A stretch of 64,000 nt of DNA, from positions 2,994,001 through 3,058,000 of the forward strand of contig NZ_CP031413.1 in the NCBI RefSeq assembly GCF_003367355.1, written 5' to 3'. Both the position numbers and the translations under genes were made by a program. Origin of the DNA: Lysobacter sp. TY2-98 (GTDB lineage Bacteria > Pseudomonadota > Gammaproteobacteria > Xanthomonadales > Xanthomonadaceae). The number at the start of each line of letters is the position of its first letter. Position 1 is the stretch's first letter. The notes under the pieces were generated by a model. That model saw only the letters and a list, made by a program, of their open reading frames with translations. It did not search any database and had not been told where the DNA came from. Positions 1 to 9,651 of this stretch are shown piece by piece.

Positions 1-1
1 A

Positions 2-1048
2 CTGCATTTCTTCGCGACCTGCATGGTCGCGCTCGGCACGTTGATCTCGACGTTCTGGATCATCTCCGCCAACAGCTGGATGCACACGCCGGCCGGCTAT
101 TCGATCAACGCCGCCGGCGTGTTCGAGCCCGCCGACTGGTGGGCGATCATCTTCAATCCTTCGTTCCCGTATCGCCTCGCGCACATGGTGCTGGCCGCAT
201 TCATCACCACGTGTTTCGTGGTCGGTGGTGTCAGCGCCGCGTATCTCTGGCGACGCGAGCATGTCGACGCCGCGCGCAAGATGCTGAAGATGGCGGTGCT
301 GTTCGCCGCGATCACGGTGCCGACGCAGATCTTCGTCGGCGACCTGCACGGCCTCGAAGTCCACAAGCACCAGCCGGCCAAGCTCGCCGCGATCGAGGCG
401 CACTGGGAGCAGGGCGAGCCCGGCGCCGGCGTGCCGCTGGTGCTGTTCGCGTTGCCGGACATGGACAACGAACGCAACAACGCCGAGATCGCGCTGCCGC
501 GCGTCGGCTCGCTGATCCTCACGCACAGCTGGGCGGGCGAGATCACGCCGCTGAAAGCGGTGCCGCGCGATGAACGCCCGCCGGTCGCGCCGGTGTTCTT
601 CTCGTTCCGGGTGATGGTGGGTCTCGGCGTCGCGATGCTGCTGCTCGCCTGGGCGTCGGCACTGCAGCTTCGTCGCGGACGCCTGTTCGATTCGCGCTGG
701 CTCATCAACGGCTGGCGCTGGATGACGTTTGCCGGTTTCGTCGCGCTGCTCACCGGCTGGTACGTCGCCGAGATCGGGCGTCAGCCGTGGGTGATCTACG
801 GTCTGCTGCGCACTGCGAACGCGGTGAGTCCGATGCTGACCACGGGGCAGGTGATCGCGTCGATCGCCGCCTTCGTCGCCGCCTATTCGGTCATCTTCGG
901 CTCGGGCCTCTGGTACATCCGCAAGCTCGTGCGCATCGGGCCGATACCGCACGACCCGGGTCCCGACGCCGAACACGGGGACCGCAGCCCGAAGCGTCCG
1001 TTGTCGGTCGATTCGCTGCCCGAGGAAAGCGCCGGGGTGCGCCCGTGA
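2..1048 (+). CDS. cydA: cytochrome bd-type (cyanide-insensitive-like) quinol oxidase subunit I, C-terminal part
   Basis: The reading frame is already open at the first bases and shows the conserved helix-V region ([17 protein letters not shown], then [10 protein letters not shown]), so the N-terminal third lies outside the window. This is subunit I of a cytochrome bd-type terminal oxidase, an inner-membrane enzyme that oxidises quinol and reduces oxygen to water. The [15 protein letters not shown] segment is the canonical sequence just before the Q-loop. The loop that follows is short, which in this family points to the CioA (cyanide-insensitive) branch rather than E. coli-type CydA. Several hydrophobic helices follow, with a hydrophilic C-terminal tail. 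The stop overlaps the subunit II start by four bases (GTGA), so the two are translationally coupled. Confidence 0.93.
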   Translation: MHFFATCMVALGTLISTFWIISANSWMHTPAGYSINAAGVFEPADWWAIIFNPSFPYRLAHMVLAAFITTCFVVGGVSAAYLWRREHVDAARKMLKMAVLFAAITVPTQIFVGDLHGLEVHKHQPAKLAAIEAHWEQGEPGAGVPLVLFALPDMDNERNNAEIALPRVGSLILTHSWAGEITPLKAVPRDERPPVAPVFFSFRVMVGLGVAMLLLAWASALQLRRGRLFDSRWLINGWRWMTFAGFVALLTGWYVAEIGRQPWVIYGLLRTANAVSPMLTTGQVIASIAAFVAAYSVIFGSGLWYIRKLVRIGPIPHDPGPDAEHGDRSPKRPLSVDSLPEESAGVRP

Positions 1049-2061
1049 GCGCCGCGACCGTCCTGCCGGTGGTCTGGTTCGGCGTGATCGGCTTCGGCGT
1101 GCTGATGTACGTGCTGCTGGACGGCTTCGTGCTCGGTCTCGGCATCCTCGCGCCGTTCGCCCGCGACGAGGACGAGCTCGACCACATGATGAACACGGCC
1201 GCGCCGATCTGGGACGGGAACGAGACCTGGCTGGTGCTCGGCGGCGCCGGCCTGCTCGCCGCGTTCCCGAAGGCGTACGCGGTGATGCTGTCGGCGCTGT
1301 ACCTGCCGGTGCTGCTGATGCTGATCGCGCTGATCTTCCGCGGTGTCGCCTTCGAGTTCCGCTTCAAGGCGACGCGCGCGCGCCGGTTCTGGGGCGCGGC
1401 GTTCGGTCTCGGCTCGACCTTCGCCGCGTTCGCGCAGGGCGTGATCCTCGGCTCGATCGTCGAAGGCATGCCACTGACCGCGGGCAAGTACCTCGGCGGC
1501 GCGTTCGGCTGGTTCAGCCCGTTCTCGATGCTGACGGGCGTCGCCGTCGTGTTCGGCTATGCGCTGCTCGGCACCACCTGGCTGATCCTGAAAACCGAAG
1601 ACCGCCTGCAGCGCTCAGCGCGTTACATGGCGCGCCCGCTGGTGCTGGCGGTGGTCGCGTTCATGGGCCTCGTCAGCGCGTGGTTGCCCTTCCTGAACTC
1701 GCGGATCATGGCACGCTGGTTCGAGGGCGGCAGCTTCTGGTGGCTGCTGCCGGTGCCGCTGCTCGCGCTGGTCAACGCGTTCCTGCTGTGGCGCGCCGCC
1801 ATGCGCGAGGGCCGCGACGCCATGCCGTTCGTGCTCACGCTGACGTTCTTCCTGCTCGGCTTCATCGGGCTGGTGATCGGCGTGTGGCCGCACATCATCC
1901 CGCCATCGCTGACGATCTGGGGCGCCGCGTCGCCGCCGTCGTCGCAGGGTTTCGTGATGGTCGGCATGGCGGTGCTGCTGCCGGCGATCCTCGGCTACAC
2001 GTGGTGGTCGTACCGCGTGTTTTCCGGAAAGGTCGCGGCCGATAGCGGCTATCACCACTAG
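1045..2061 (+). CDS. cydB: cytochrome bd-type quinol oxidase subunit II
   Basis: A 338-residue, highly hydrophobic subunit II of the bd-type quinol oxidase, which packs against subunit I in the inner membrane. The start chosen is the GTG that overlaps the cydA stop. It gives the expected N-terminus with the first helix ([18 protein letters not shown]) followed by the family motif [20 protein letters not shown]. The run [16 protein letters not shown] resembles CioB-branch proteins. No small CydX-like or DUF2474 reading frame is visible in the 44 bases before the next gene. That gap holds a 7-bp GC hairpin (2079-2099) with no T-tract, so readthrough into ycgL is possible. Confidence 0.93.
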   Translation: MSAATVLPVVWFGVIGFGVLMYVLLDGFVLGLGILAPFARDEDELDHMMNTAAPIWDGNETWLVLGGAGLLAAFPKAYAVMLSALYLPVLLMLIALIFRGVAFEFRFKATRARRFWGAAFGLGSTFAAFAQGVILGSIVEGMPLTAGKYLGGAFGWFSPFSMLTGVAVVFGYALLGTTWLILKTEDRLQRSARYMARPLVLAVVAFMGLVSAWLPFLNSRIMARWFEGGSFWWLLPVPLLALVNAFLLWRAAMREGRDAMPFVLTLTFFLLGFIGLVIGVWPHIIPPSLTIWGAASPPSSQGFVMVGMAVLLPAILGYTWWSYRVFSGKVAADSGYHH

Positions 2062-2105
2062 TCCGCGGGTATGCTGTGCCGACGCCCCACGAGCGTCGGC
2101 CTTCA

Positions 2106-2387
2106 ATGCACGCCCACGTCTACAAGAGCCTCCGAAAGGCCGACACCTACGTCTATCTCGCGCAGCGCGACGGGTTCGACGCGCTTCCCGAAGCCGTGCG
2201 CGCGCAGCTCGGCGGTCTCGAGTTCGTGCTCGAAGTCGAACTGTCGCCCGAGCGCAAGCTCGCGCGCGCCGACGCGGCACAGGTGCGCGAGGCGCTGGAG
2301 TCGCGCGGGTTCTTCCTGCAGATCCCACCGCTGCCCGATGCCCCGCCCTACGACGCCGAAGAGTTCTACCGGAGCCGTGATGCCTGA
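2106..2387 (+). CDS. YcgL domain-containing protein
   Basis: A 93-residue cytoplasmic protein of the YcgL family (formerly DUF709), recognisable from [18 protein letters not shown] near the N-terminus and the FVLEVEL...[18 protein letters not shown] second half. YcgL proteins are small alpha/beta proteins common in gammaproteobacteria. Their biochemical role is not settled; some members have been linked to RNase D-related processes. The ATG at 2106 is preferred over an in-frame one 30 bases upstream because it matches the usual family N-terminus. The last eight bases overlap the start of the ankyrin gene, so the two are likely co-transcribed and coupled. Confidence 0.85.
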   Translation: MHAHVYKSLRKADTYVYLAQRDGFDALPEAVRAQLGGLEFVLEVELSPERKLARADAAQVREALESRGFFLQIPPLPDAPPYDAEEFYRSRDA

Positions 2388-5300
2388 GCGCGGCATGTCG
2401 AACGGGCGCGCGTTCGCGTTCATCGCCGCTGCCGCGGGGGTCGCGGCGCTCGCTGCCCTGCCGTCGCCGATCGCCGCGCTCGGGCTGTTGCTCGCGCAGC
2501 CGCTGGCGACGCTCGGTATCGCGATGCGCCGTCACACCGCGCGCGGACCCAGGTCGCATGCGCTGATCGCGGCGGGCCTGTGGACGGTCGCGACCGTCGG
2601 CACTGCCGTCGTGCTCGGCTGGCCGCTGTCCGCGCTGCTGCACAGCGGTTCGCTGCCGGCGACGATCGCGTTGAGCCTCGCCATCGGCATCGTGCTGCTG
2701 GTGCTGTGGCCGACGTGGACACTGTGGAGCGGCGTCGAGCGTGACGGCGACTGGCGCGAGCATCTCGACGCGATGCACGACGCCGACCGCATCGCCTGGC
2801 GCGGCCTCGGCGTTGCCGCCGCGGTGCTCGCGATCACTGCGGCGACGCTGCTGCTGGCCTGGCCCGGCCTGCTCGCCGGAGGTGCGCGGATCGCGGTGGC
2901 GGTGGCGGTCGCGCTGCTCGGGCCGCTGCTGCACGAAGTCATCCAGCGCGCGAACGACGTGCCGCGCGCGGTGGCGCCCGTCGTCGCACCAATCGCGGCG
3001 GAAAACGTCGTCTCGCTCGACGCCGTGCGCGCCGAAACCACCGTCGCGCCGCCGCCGGTCGCCATACCCGCGGTCGATCCGCAGGCGATGCTGCGCGAGC
3101 TCTACGACGCCGCACGCGGCGGTCGCGTCGAACGCGCGCTCGCACTGATCGATGCCGGTACCGACATCACGGCACCGCCGCCCGCCGGCGAACGCGACCA
3201 GCGCGCACTGCCTGTGCTCGCTGCGGTGCTGCCCGACCTGCGCCTGCTGCGCGCACTGATCGCCAAGGGCATCGACCTCAACGCGATGCATGCCGGCATG
3301 ACGCCGCTGCTCGCCGCCACGCGCGACAGCTGGCATGGACGTCCGGAAGCGGTGATGACGCTGCTGTCGAACGGCGCCGATCCGCGCATGCGCGACGCCG
3401 AAGGCAACACCGCATTGCACTTCGCCGCGCGCAGCACCGATCCCGGCGTGGCCGCGCTGCTGCGCGACGCCGCGGCCGAACTCGAAGTCGTGAACAACGA
3501 AGGCCTGTCACCGCTTGGCATGGCCTGCGCGGTCGGCAACTGGCGCGTCGCGCGCTTCCTGCTCGAACGCGGCGCACGACCGGAACCGGCGGGCGGCCAG
3601 CCCGTCCTGCTGGCTGCCGCTGGCGCGGAAGACGACGATCCCGCCGGTGTGCAGCTGCTGCTCAAGCACAAGGCGCGTGTCGATGCGCGCGATCGTTCCG
3701 GCCGCACCGCGCTGCACGTGGCCGCACTCGCCGGCCACATCGAGATCGTCATCGCGCTGCTCGAAGCCGGCGCCGATGCGGCACTCGCCGACGCGCAGGG
3801 CCGCACGCCGATCATGGAAGCGGTGCGCGGCGGCCATCTCGAAATCGCCGATGAGCTGCTGCGGCAGATGTCCGACGGCGGTGCGGCGCAGGCGGCGCGC
3901 GTCGATGCGGAGGGTCGCGGCCTGCTCGCGCTGGCCTGCGAATCCGATCGCACCACGCCCGAACTCGTCGCGCGGCTGATCGAACTCGGCGCCGATCCGT
4001 CGCACGTCGACAAGCAGGGCAAGCGACCGGTCGACCGCGCGGCGGAAGCGGGGCGCTGGTCGCTGGTCGCCGCGCTCGACGCGGGCTACGGCCTGCCGGT
4101 CGCGCTGCGCGAGGACGACGACACGCCGTTGCCCGATCGCACGCCGATGGCGCTGCTGCGCGAAGGCCTGCACGAAGGCCGCGACGGCCTCGATGCAGTG
4201 GCGAAGCTGATGTCGCCGGTCGATCTCGGCGCGTTGTTGCACGACGACGAGATCGTCGCCAATCCGGCCAACGTCGCCTGGTTGCTCGCGCGCGGCGCGG
4301 ATCCGTACGTGCGCGACGGCCAGGGACAGACACCGTTGTTCGTGCTGCTCGGTCGCGGTCCGGGCGCGGTGCCGGCGCTGCGCCGTTTTCTCGATGCCGG
4401 CGTGTCGCCGACCGGGCGCGGCGGCCTCGCGCGTTTCCTCGCCGCCTGCATCGCCGGCGACGCCGCCTGCGCGCGCATGGCCATGGACCTGCTCGAACGC
4501 GGCGCCGATCCGTTCGGTCCGTCGCGCGGCGGCGATCCGGCGATCACGCTTGCGGTGCGCCTCGGTGGGGCACCACTGGTCGAACGTCTGCTGCAGATCG
4601 GCGTCGGCCTCGACGCACGCGACAGCCGCGGCATGAGCGCGCTCCATCTCGCCGCCGCACTGGGACGTCTCGATCTGGTCAAGCGCCTCGTCGCCCACGG
4701 CGCCTGCACCGAGCTGCGCGCGACCGACGGACAGACGCCGCTCGGTGTCGCACTCGCCGCGGGTCGCCGCGACATCGCCGACTGGCTCGACTGGCGCGGC
4801 TGGCCCCTGCCGCGTCGCCCGCTGCGTGCCGCCGACGTGCCGGCCGCCGCGATGGCGGGCGACGACGATGCGGTGCGTCGCCTGCTCGATCTCGGCTTCG
4901 CCGTCGACGCCACTGACCGCCAGGGTTGCAGCGCGCTGTTGCGTGCGGCGGGCGGCGGGCATCGCGCGGTGGTCGAGCTGCTGCTGTCGCGCGGCGCGGA
5001 CGCCGGCCTCGCCGCGCAGTCCGGCGCGACCGCATTGTCGGCCGCGGTGTCGATGCGTCACCTCGACATCGTCGACCGCCTCGTCGCATCGGGCGTCTCG
5101 CTTGAACAGCGTCTGCCGGGCGAGCTCACCGTACTGATGGTCGCGAGCGCGCTGGGCCTGCCGGATCTGGTGATGCGCCTCATCGCCGCTGGCGCCGACG
5201 TGCACGCGGTCGACGGCCAAGGTCGCAACGCACTGCACTGCGCGGCGCTCTATGCGTTCACGGCACGCGACCGCGCGCGCGTGATCGCATTGATCGATGC

Positions 5301-5688
5301 ACTGGAGCTCGCCGGTGTCGAACCGGACGAGCGCGCGAACGGCGTCACGCCGCTGCTGCTCCTGCTGGGTGCGCGCGCCGAACCGGGCACGCCGGTCGAC
5401 GAGGAGGTGCTGCTCGCCGCACTCGAACTGTTCCTCACGCACGACGTGGCGCTCGACGCGCGCGATGCGCGCGGCTTCGGCCCGCTGCATCTCGCCGCGC
5501 TGCACGGACTGTCACGCGTGGTGCAGCGCCTGCTCAAGGCGGGCGCCGATCCGGAACTGCGCGACTCGCTCAACCGCACGCCGCGCGAGATCGCGCTGAT
5601 GCGCGGCTTCGTCGACATCGCCGCGGAGTTCGCGCCGGCGGCGTCGCAGCGCGACATTTCGATGGCGCGCTTCCTGCGCGATCGCTGA
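2380..5688 (+). CDS. large membrane-anchored ankyrin-repeat protein
   Basis: A 1102-residue protein. Roughly the first 190 residues are hydrophobic, with about four or five predicted membrane segments (for example [20 protein letters not shown] and [20 protein letters not shown]). After a short linker the rest is a tandem array of ankyrin repeats with motifs such as [37 protein letters not shown] and [13 protein letters not shown]. By eye there are at least 15 repeats, several degenerate. Ankyrin arrays bind proteins; with the anchor at the N-terminus this one probably displays its array on the cytoplasmic side. There is no enzymatic domain. It overlaps ycgL by eight bases. No specific partner can be named. 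The start (ATG 2380) fits the coupling, but an ATG five codons later is possible. Confidence 0.8.
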   Translation: MPERGMSNGRAFAFIAAAAGVAALAALPSPIAALGLLLAQPLATLGIAMRRHTARGPRSHALIAAGLWTVATVGTAVVLGWPLSALLHSGSLPATIALSLAIGIVLLVLWPTWTLWSGVERDGDWREHLDAMHDADRIAWRGLGVAAAVLAITAATLLLAWPGLLAGGARIAVAVAVALLGPLLHEVIQRANDVPRAVAPVVAPIAAENVVSLDAVRAETTVAPPPVAIPAVDPQAMLRELYDAARGGRVERALALIDAGTDITAPPPAGERDQRALPVLAAVLPDLRLLRALIAKGIDLNAMHAGMTPLLAATRDSWHGRPEAVMTLLSNGADPRMRDAEGNTALHFAARSTDPGVAALLRDAAAELEVVNNEGLSPLGMACAVGNWRVARFLLERGARPEPAGGQPVLLAAAGAEDDDPAGVQLLLKHKARVDARDRSGRTALHVAALAGHIEIVIALLEAGADAALADAQGRTPIMEAVRGGHLEIADELLRQMSDGGAAQAARVDAEGRGLLALACESDRTTPELVARLIELGADPSHVDKQGKRPVDRAAEAGRWSLVAALDAGYGLPVALREDDDTPLPDRTPMALLREGLHEGRDGLDAVAKLMSPVDLGALLHDDEIVANPANVAWLLARGADPYVRDGQGQTPLFVLLGRGPGAVPALRRFLDAGVSPTGRGGLARFLAACIAGDAACARMAMDLLERGADPFGPSRGGDPAITLAVRLGGAPLVERLLQIGVGLDARDSRGMSALHLAAALGRLDLVKRLVAHGACTELRATDGQTPLGVALAAGRRDIADWLDWRGWPLPRRPLRAADVPAAAMAGDDDAVRRLLDLGFAVDATDRQGCSALLRAAGGGHRAVVELLLSRGADAGLAAQSGATALSAAVSMRHLDIVDRLVASGVSLEQRLPGELTVLMVASALGLPDLVMRLIAAGADVHAVDGQGRNALHCAALYAFTARDRARVIALIDALELAGVEPDERANGVTPLLLLLGARAEPGTPVDEEVLLAALELFLTHDVALDARDARGFGPLHLAALHGLSRVVQRLLKAGADPELRDSLNRTPREIALMRGFVDIAAEFAPAASQRDISMARFLRDR

Positions 5689-5694
5689 GGGGTC

Positions 5695-5722
5695 GATTCG
5701 CCGCGGCGATGCGCGGCGGATC
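5695..5722. terminator. hairpin between convergent genes
   Basis: An 11-bp inverted repeat with one G-T pair (5695-5705 against 5712-5722) lies exactly between the stops of the ankyrin gene and the convergent antiporter gene. It has no T-tract, so it could be a weak bidirectional terminator or just a protective 3' hairpin. Confidence 0.4.
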
Positions 5723-5724
5723 GG

Positions 5725-7527
5725 TCAGGGTGTCTCCGCCTCGCGCACCATCGTGCCCAGCACGCCTTCGCCGACGTCGGCGTTGAACAGGTCTTCGAGT
5801 TCGCGACGCGCCTCCCGCGAGGTCTGGATCAGCGCCGCTTCGTCGTCGCGCACTTCGTACTGCGCACGCAGCAGGCGTTCGTCGTGTTCGCGGAAGCGCT
5901 TGACCTGCGCGTGCACGGTGGTGGGGTCGAAGCCCAGGTCGACCAGCACGCGCTCGCCGGTGTACAGGCTGGAGTAGAACGTCTCGCGGATCGCCTGCGC
6001 GCCGAGATCCATCAGTTCCCACGCGTGCCGGCGATCGCGCGCGCTCGCATACACGGCGGCGTCGGGATACAGCTGGCGCACGGCGCGCGTCGTGCGCACC
6101 GACGCCTCGGGATCCTCCAGTGCGATCACGAACACCTTGACCGATTCCGCACCCGCCGAGCGCAGCAGATCGGAGCGACTCGGATCGCCGTAGTAGACCG
6201 GGTTGCCGAAGCGGCGGACGAAGTCGACCTGGTCGGCGCTGGGTTCGATCGCGATGAAGGGCAGCTTCTGCGCGGCGAGCAGGCGCGCGACGACCTGGCC
6301 GAAACGCCCGAACCCTGCGACCAACACCTTGGGTTGGTGGTCGGGAATCGTGTCGAACGCGCGCGCCGGTTTGGCGGGCGCGCGGCCGATCAGGCGCACG
6401 ACCACCAGCATCAACAGCGGGCCGACCGCCATCGACAGGCCGACGGTCGCCACCAGGCGATCGCGCGTGAGTGCGTCGATCAGGCCGACGCGTGTCGCTT
6501 CGGAAAACACGACGAACGCGAATTCACCGCCGAGTGCCAGGACGCCTGCGAGCTGCACGGCTTCGCGCCCCGACAGTCGCCCCGGTCGACGCCCGACGAT
6601 CACGAGCAGCACGAACTTGATCGCGAGCATCGCGCCGACCAGCGCCGCCATGCGCAGCGGTTCGGCGACGACGCGCGCAACGTCGATCGTCATGCCCACG
6701 GCCATGAAGAAGAGGCCCAGCAGCAGGCCCTTGAAGGGATCGATCTGCGCTTCGAGCTCGTGGCGGAATTCCGAATCGGCGAGCAGCACGCCGGCGAGGA
6801 ACGCGCCGAGACCCGGCGAAAGCCCCGCCTGCAGCATGATCCACGCTGCGCCGAGCACGGTGAGCAGTGCCGCGCCGGTGAACACTTCCGGCATACCGGT
6901 GCGGGCGATCAGGCGGAACGCCTGCCGCAGCAGCAGGCGACCACCGACCACCACGAGCAGCACGGCACCCAGCGCCTTGCCGACCATGTAGCCGTCGAAT
7001 GCCGTGCCGCCCACATGGCCGAGCAGCGGCATCAGCGCAAGCAGGGGAATCGCGGCGAGGTCCTGGAACAGCAGGATCGCGAACGCGAGACGGCCGTGCT
7101 CGCTGTGCACCGCGCGTCGCTCCGACAGCAGCTGCAGGCCGACGGCCGTCGAGGACAGCGCGAGCGCGATGCCGACCACGATGGAAGCCGTCCACGACAG
7201 TCCGGCCAGACGCGCGACCGTGCCGAGCGCCAGACTGCACAGCAGCATCTGTGCGCCGCCGGCGCCGAACACCGGGCGGCGCATGACCATCAGGCGCGAT
7301 GGCGAAAGCTCGAGGCCGAGCACGAACAGCATCATCACGACGCCGACTTCGGAGGCCGCGAGCACCGGGTCGGCGTCCGCGACCACGCGCAGTCCCTGCG
7401 GACCGAGCAGCACGCCGGCGGCGAGGTACCCGAGCACCGCGCCGAGCCCGAGGCGTCGGAACAGCGGCGCGGCGACCACCGCGGCGAGCAGGAAGACGAG
7501 CGCGAGATCGAGACCGCTGCCGTGCAT
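5725..7527 (-). CDS. CPA2 family monovalent cation:proton antiporter (KefB/KefC-like)
   Basis: A 600-residue inner-membrane antiporter of the CPA2 family. Residues about 5-380 form the Na+/H+ exchanger fold with roughly 12 hydrophobic helices (LGAVLGYLAAGVLLGPQGLR; LGAFLAGVLLADSEFRHELE is the signature around the ion site). A hydrophilic domain with a Rossmann fold (KVLVAGFGRFGQVVARLL) follows, the RCK/TrkA-N domain that senses NAD(H) or glutathione adducts in Kef systems. The C-terminal 100 residues are charged and helical. Known relatives exchange K+ or Na+ for protons during electrophile or pH stress. The exact ion cannot be read from sequence. ATG 7527 is preceded by a GGGAG ribosome-binding site and is chosen over an ATG 21 codons upstream. 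It is convergent with the ankyrin gene. Confidence 0.9.
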   Translation of the reverse strand: MHGSGLDLALVFLLAAVVAAPLFRRLGLGAVLGYLAAGVLLGPQGLRVVADADPVLAASEVGVVMMLFVLGLELSPSRLMVMRRPVFGAGGAQMLLCSLALGTVARLAGLSWTASIVVGIALALSSTAVGLQLLSERRAVHSEHGRLAFAILLFQDLAAIPLLALMPLLGHVGGTAFDGYMVGKALGAVLLVVVGGRLLLRQAFRLIARTGMPEVFTGAALLTVLGAAWIMLQAGLSPGLGAFLAGVLLADSEFRHELEAQIDPFKGLLLGLFFMAVGMTIDVARVVAEPLRMAALVGAMLAIKFVLLVIVGRRPGRLSGREAVQLAGVLALGGEFAFVVFSEATRVGLIDALTRDRLVATVGLSMAVGPLLMLVVVRLIGRAPAKPARAFDTIPDHQPKVLVAGFGRFGQVVARLLAAQKLPFIAIEPSADQVDFVRRFGNPVYYGDPSRSDLLRSAGAESVKVFVIALEDPEASVRTTRAVRQLYPDAAVYASARDRRHAWELMDLGAQAIRETFYSSLYTGERVLVDLGFDPTTVHAQVKRFREHDERLLRAQYEVRDDEAALIQTSREARRELEDLFNADVGEGVLGTMVREAETP

Positions 7528-7663
7528 GGTGAAACTCCCGGGCCGGACGCTCCATCGTAGCCGGCGCGCCGCATGCGCGATCACGGTCATCGCGACGCAG
7601 TGTCCGCCGGGTTACGCTCGCTTGCCGGCCCACCGCGGCCGGCCCCGACCGAACGAGGCCGCG

Positions 7664-8635
7664 ATGTCGCTCCAGCGCCTGCGCACCGACTTCCAGTTCG
7701 CCGTGCTCGTCGCGTGCTGCGTCATCGGCACGCTCGGCATCTTGCCCTTCATCGTGTTGCGCATCGCCGCGCACGAATGGGCGGCCGCCGCCGTCGACGC
7801 CTCCATCGTCGCGGCGCTCGTCCTCGCGTTCGTTCGGGGTTGGCGCGGCGGCAACGTCACGCGCATCGGGCGCTTCGTCGTCGTCGTGATCACGCTGGCC
7901 TGCGTGGCGTCGAGCCACCTGCTCGGACTGTCGGGCGCGTTCTGGTCGTTCCCGGTGCTGCTCGCGAATTTCATCCTGGTGCGTAGACGCGATGCATTGC
8001 TCGCGTCGGTGGCGCTGATTTCGACCGTCGTCATCGACGGGCGTGCGTTTGTCACCGTGCTCGACCGATCGATGTATGTCGCCAGTGCGTCGGTCGGCTG
8101 TGCGCTCGCGTACGTCTTCGCATTGCGCACCGACGTGCAGCGCGAACAGTTGCAGACGCTGGCCTCGCGCGACCCGCTTACGGGCGTCGCCAACCGGCGT
8201 GCAATGGATCGCGAGATGCATATCGCCGTCGAAGCGTTCCGTCGCCATCGCATGCCGGTTGGCCTGCTCGTGATGGACCTCGACCACTTCAAGCGCATCA
8301 ACGACGAGTTCGGCCACGAAGCTGGCGACGACGTGCTGGTGCACTTCACCCGCGTCGTGCAATCGAGCTGCCGTGCCGGTGACCGCCTATTCCGCTATGG
8401 CGGCGAAGAGTTCGTGCTGCTCGTCCCGGGCATCGACGCCGACACCCTGCGTCGGCTCGCTGAAGTGCTGCGCGAGGCGGTGAGTGTGCGCGTGCGTGCG
8501 GGCACTCGCGCGGTCACGGTGTCGATCGGTGGGGCAGTGTTGCAGCCCGACGAAGACAGCGGCGCGTGGATCGCGCGGGCCGATGCAGCGATGTACGAGC
8601 CGAAGCGGGAAGGGCGGGATCGGGTGGTGGTGTGA
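7664..8635 (+). CDS. membrane-bound diguanylate cyclase (GGDEF protein)
   Basis: A 323-residue protein. The first 150 or so residues carry about five or six hydrophobic segments forming a membrane sensor module of no recognised family. The C-terminal 165 residues are a GGDEF domain starting at RDPLTGVANRRAMD, with the active-site loop YGGEEF and the metal-binding DLDHFKRINDEFGH. GGEEF is a functional variant, so cyclic di-GMP synthesis is expected. The RxxD inhibitory site usually found five residues before the loop reads RAGDRLFRYGGEEF, so RAGD may serve as the I-site. It is transcribed alone, divergent from the antiporter. The start at 7664 gives the expected hydrophobic N-terminus. Confidence 0.9.
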   Translation: MSLQRLRTDFQFAVLVACCVIGTLGILPFIVLRIAAHEWAAAAVDASIVAALVLAFVRGWRGGNVTRIGRFVVVVITLACVASSHLLGLSGAFWSFPVLLANFILVRRRDALLASVALISTVVIDGRAFVTVLDRSMYVASASVGCALAYVFALRTDVQREQLQTLASRDPLTGVANRRAMDREMHIAVEAFRRHRMPVGLLVMDLDHFKRINDEFGHEAGDDVLVHFTRVVQSSCRAGDRLFRYGGEEFVLLVPGIDADTLRRLAEVLREAVSVRVRAGTRAVTVSIGGAVLQPDEDSGAWIARADAAMYEPKREGRDRVVV

Positions 8636-8682
8636 TCGTCGCTTTCCGGCACAATGCGCCGACCTGGCAGGGGAGCAAGGGA

Positions 8683-9564
8683 ATGAGACGTTTGCCGATT
8701 GCCGCGTGCGCGGCATTGCTGGCGATCGCCCCCGCGATTGCCGATCCGCTGACGATCGAGCCGCGTGTGTTGACGACGTTTCTCGATGGGGAGCTCACGA
8801 TCGATCCGACGGGCGCGGTGGAGTCCTATCGCGTGACCGGTGACATTCCAGAAGGAATGGCAGCGAAGGCGCAGGACATGGTTCGACAGCTGCGATTCGA
8901 GCCGGTGTTGGCGGACGGTCGTCCTGCGCGGGCGCATACGATCATGCGAATCACGCTGGCGGGCACGCCGACCGACGATGGCGGCATCGACGTCCACCTC
9001 GACAACATCACGTTCCCAGTGATGGATCGTTCGAAGGGCGCGAAAGAACCGGAGTCCGGAGTCCACGCGGAGGTCGACAGCAAGTCGATGCCCGACTACC
9101 CCGTGATCGCGCTGCGTGCGGGCGTCGAGACCGACGTTCTGATCGTCGTTCGTTTCTCGCGCGACGGCCGCATCACGGACGCGGCTGTGAGACAGAGCGC
9201 CCTCATGTCAGCGGGAGGCGATCCGCAGGTCGTGTCGAAGCTGCTGTCGGAATTCGAATATCAGAGCCTTCGCGCGGTGCGGCGCTGGCACGTGAAGGTC
9301 GACGTGGCCGAAGGCAAGCAGTTTCCCGAAGAGGGCATGACAGCGGTTGTACCCTTTACCTACCGCATGCATGAGCTGGTCGCGCCGCGGGCCGGTGACT
9401 GGCGATGGGAAACGCGATCCGCGAAGCGAGAGACGCCGTGGGTCAAGCGCGATCCGTCCGAGCCATTGGTGGGTGTGGCGGACATGACGGGCGGCGACAT
9501 GCAGACCGAGACCGGAAATGGATTTCGATTGGCGACGCCGTCCGGTGGCAAGGGCCAGCATTGA
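8683..9564 (+). CDS. secreted protein with TonB C-terminal-like domain
   Basis: A 293-residue protein with a cleavable signal peptide (MRRLPIAACAALLAIAPAIA, cleavage before DPLTIEP). The mature part has two related alpha/beta segments. The second (PDYPVIALRAGVETDVLIVVRFSRDGRITDAAV) has the strand order of the TonB C-terminal domain, where YP.. ALR..G.V.V.F...G.V is the hallmark. Genuine TonB proteins keep an N-terminal membrane anchor and a proline-rich spacer, and neither is seen here, so this is probably a periplasmic or envelope protein rather than an energy transducer. Xanthomonads encode many such orphans. A ribosome-binding site (GGGAGCAAGG) stands just ahead of ATG 8683. It ends 40 bases before a strong bidirectional terminator. 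Confidence 0.7.
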   Translation: MRRLPIAACAALLAIAPAIADPLTIEPRVLTTFLDGELTIDPTGAVESYRVTGDIPEGMAAKAQDMVRQLRFEPVLADGRPARAHTIMRITLAGTPTDDGGIDVHLDNITFPVMDRSKGAKEPESGVHAEVDSKSMPDYPVIALRAGVETDVLIVVRFSRDGRITDAAVRQSALMSAGGDPQVVSKLLSEFEYQSLRAVRRWHVKVDVAEGKQFPEEGMTAVVPFTYRMHELVAPRAGDWRWETRSAKRETPWVKRDPSEPLVGVADMTGGDMQTETGNGFRLATPSGGKGQH

Positions 9565-9603
9565 TCCTGCCGCCGCATCGCAAGGCGACCGACGGCGATG
9601 GTG

Positions 9604-9634
9604 AAAAAAAGCCCCGCCGAAGCGGGGCTTTTTT
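9604..9634. terminator. strong bidirectional intrinsic terminator
   Basis: A run of seven A, a perfect 7-bp GC stem (GCCCCGC/GCGGGGC) with a four-base CGAA loop, then a run of six T. The symmetry serves both the TonB-C-like gene (plus strand) and rho (minus strand), which converge here. Confidence 0.93.
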
Positions 9635-9651
9635 GCATCGTTCGAACCGCC

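Noticed and set aside
2079..2099. Terminator between cydB and ycgL
   Set aside because: A 7-bp hairpin without a T-tract, too close to the ycgL start for a confident call.
3508..5505. A 665-codon open frame on the minus strand
   Set aside because: Antisense to the ankyrin gene; its apparent repeats only mirror the ankyrin repeats.
5884..7560. A 558-codon open frame on the plus strand
   Set aside because: Antisense to the CPA2 antiporter; His/Arg/Gln-rich translation without hydrophobic core.
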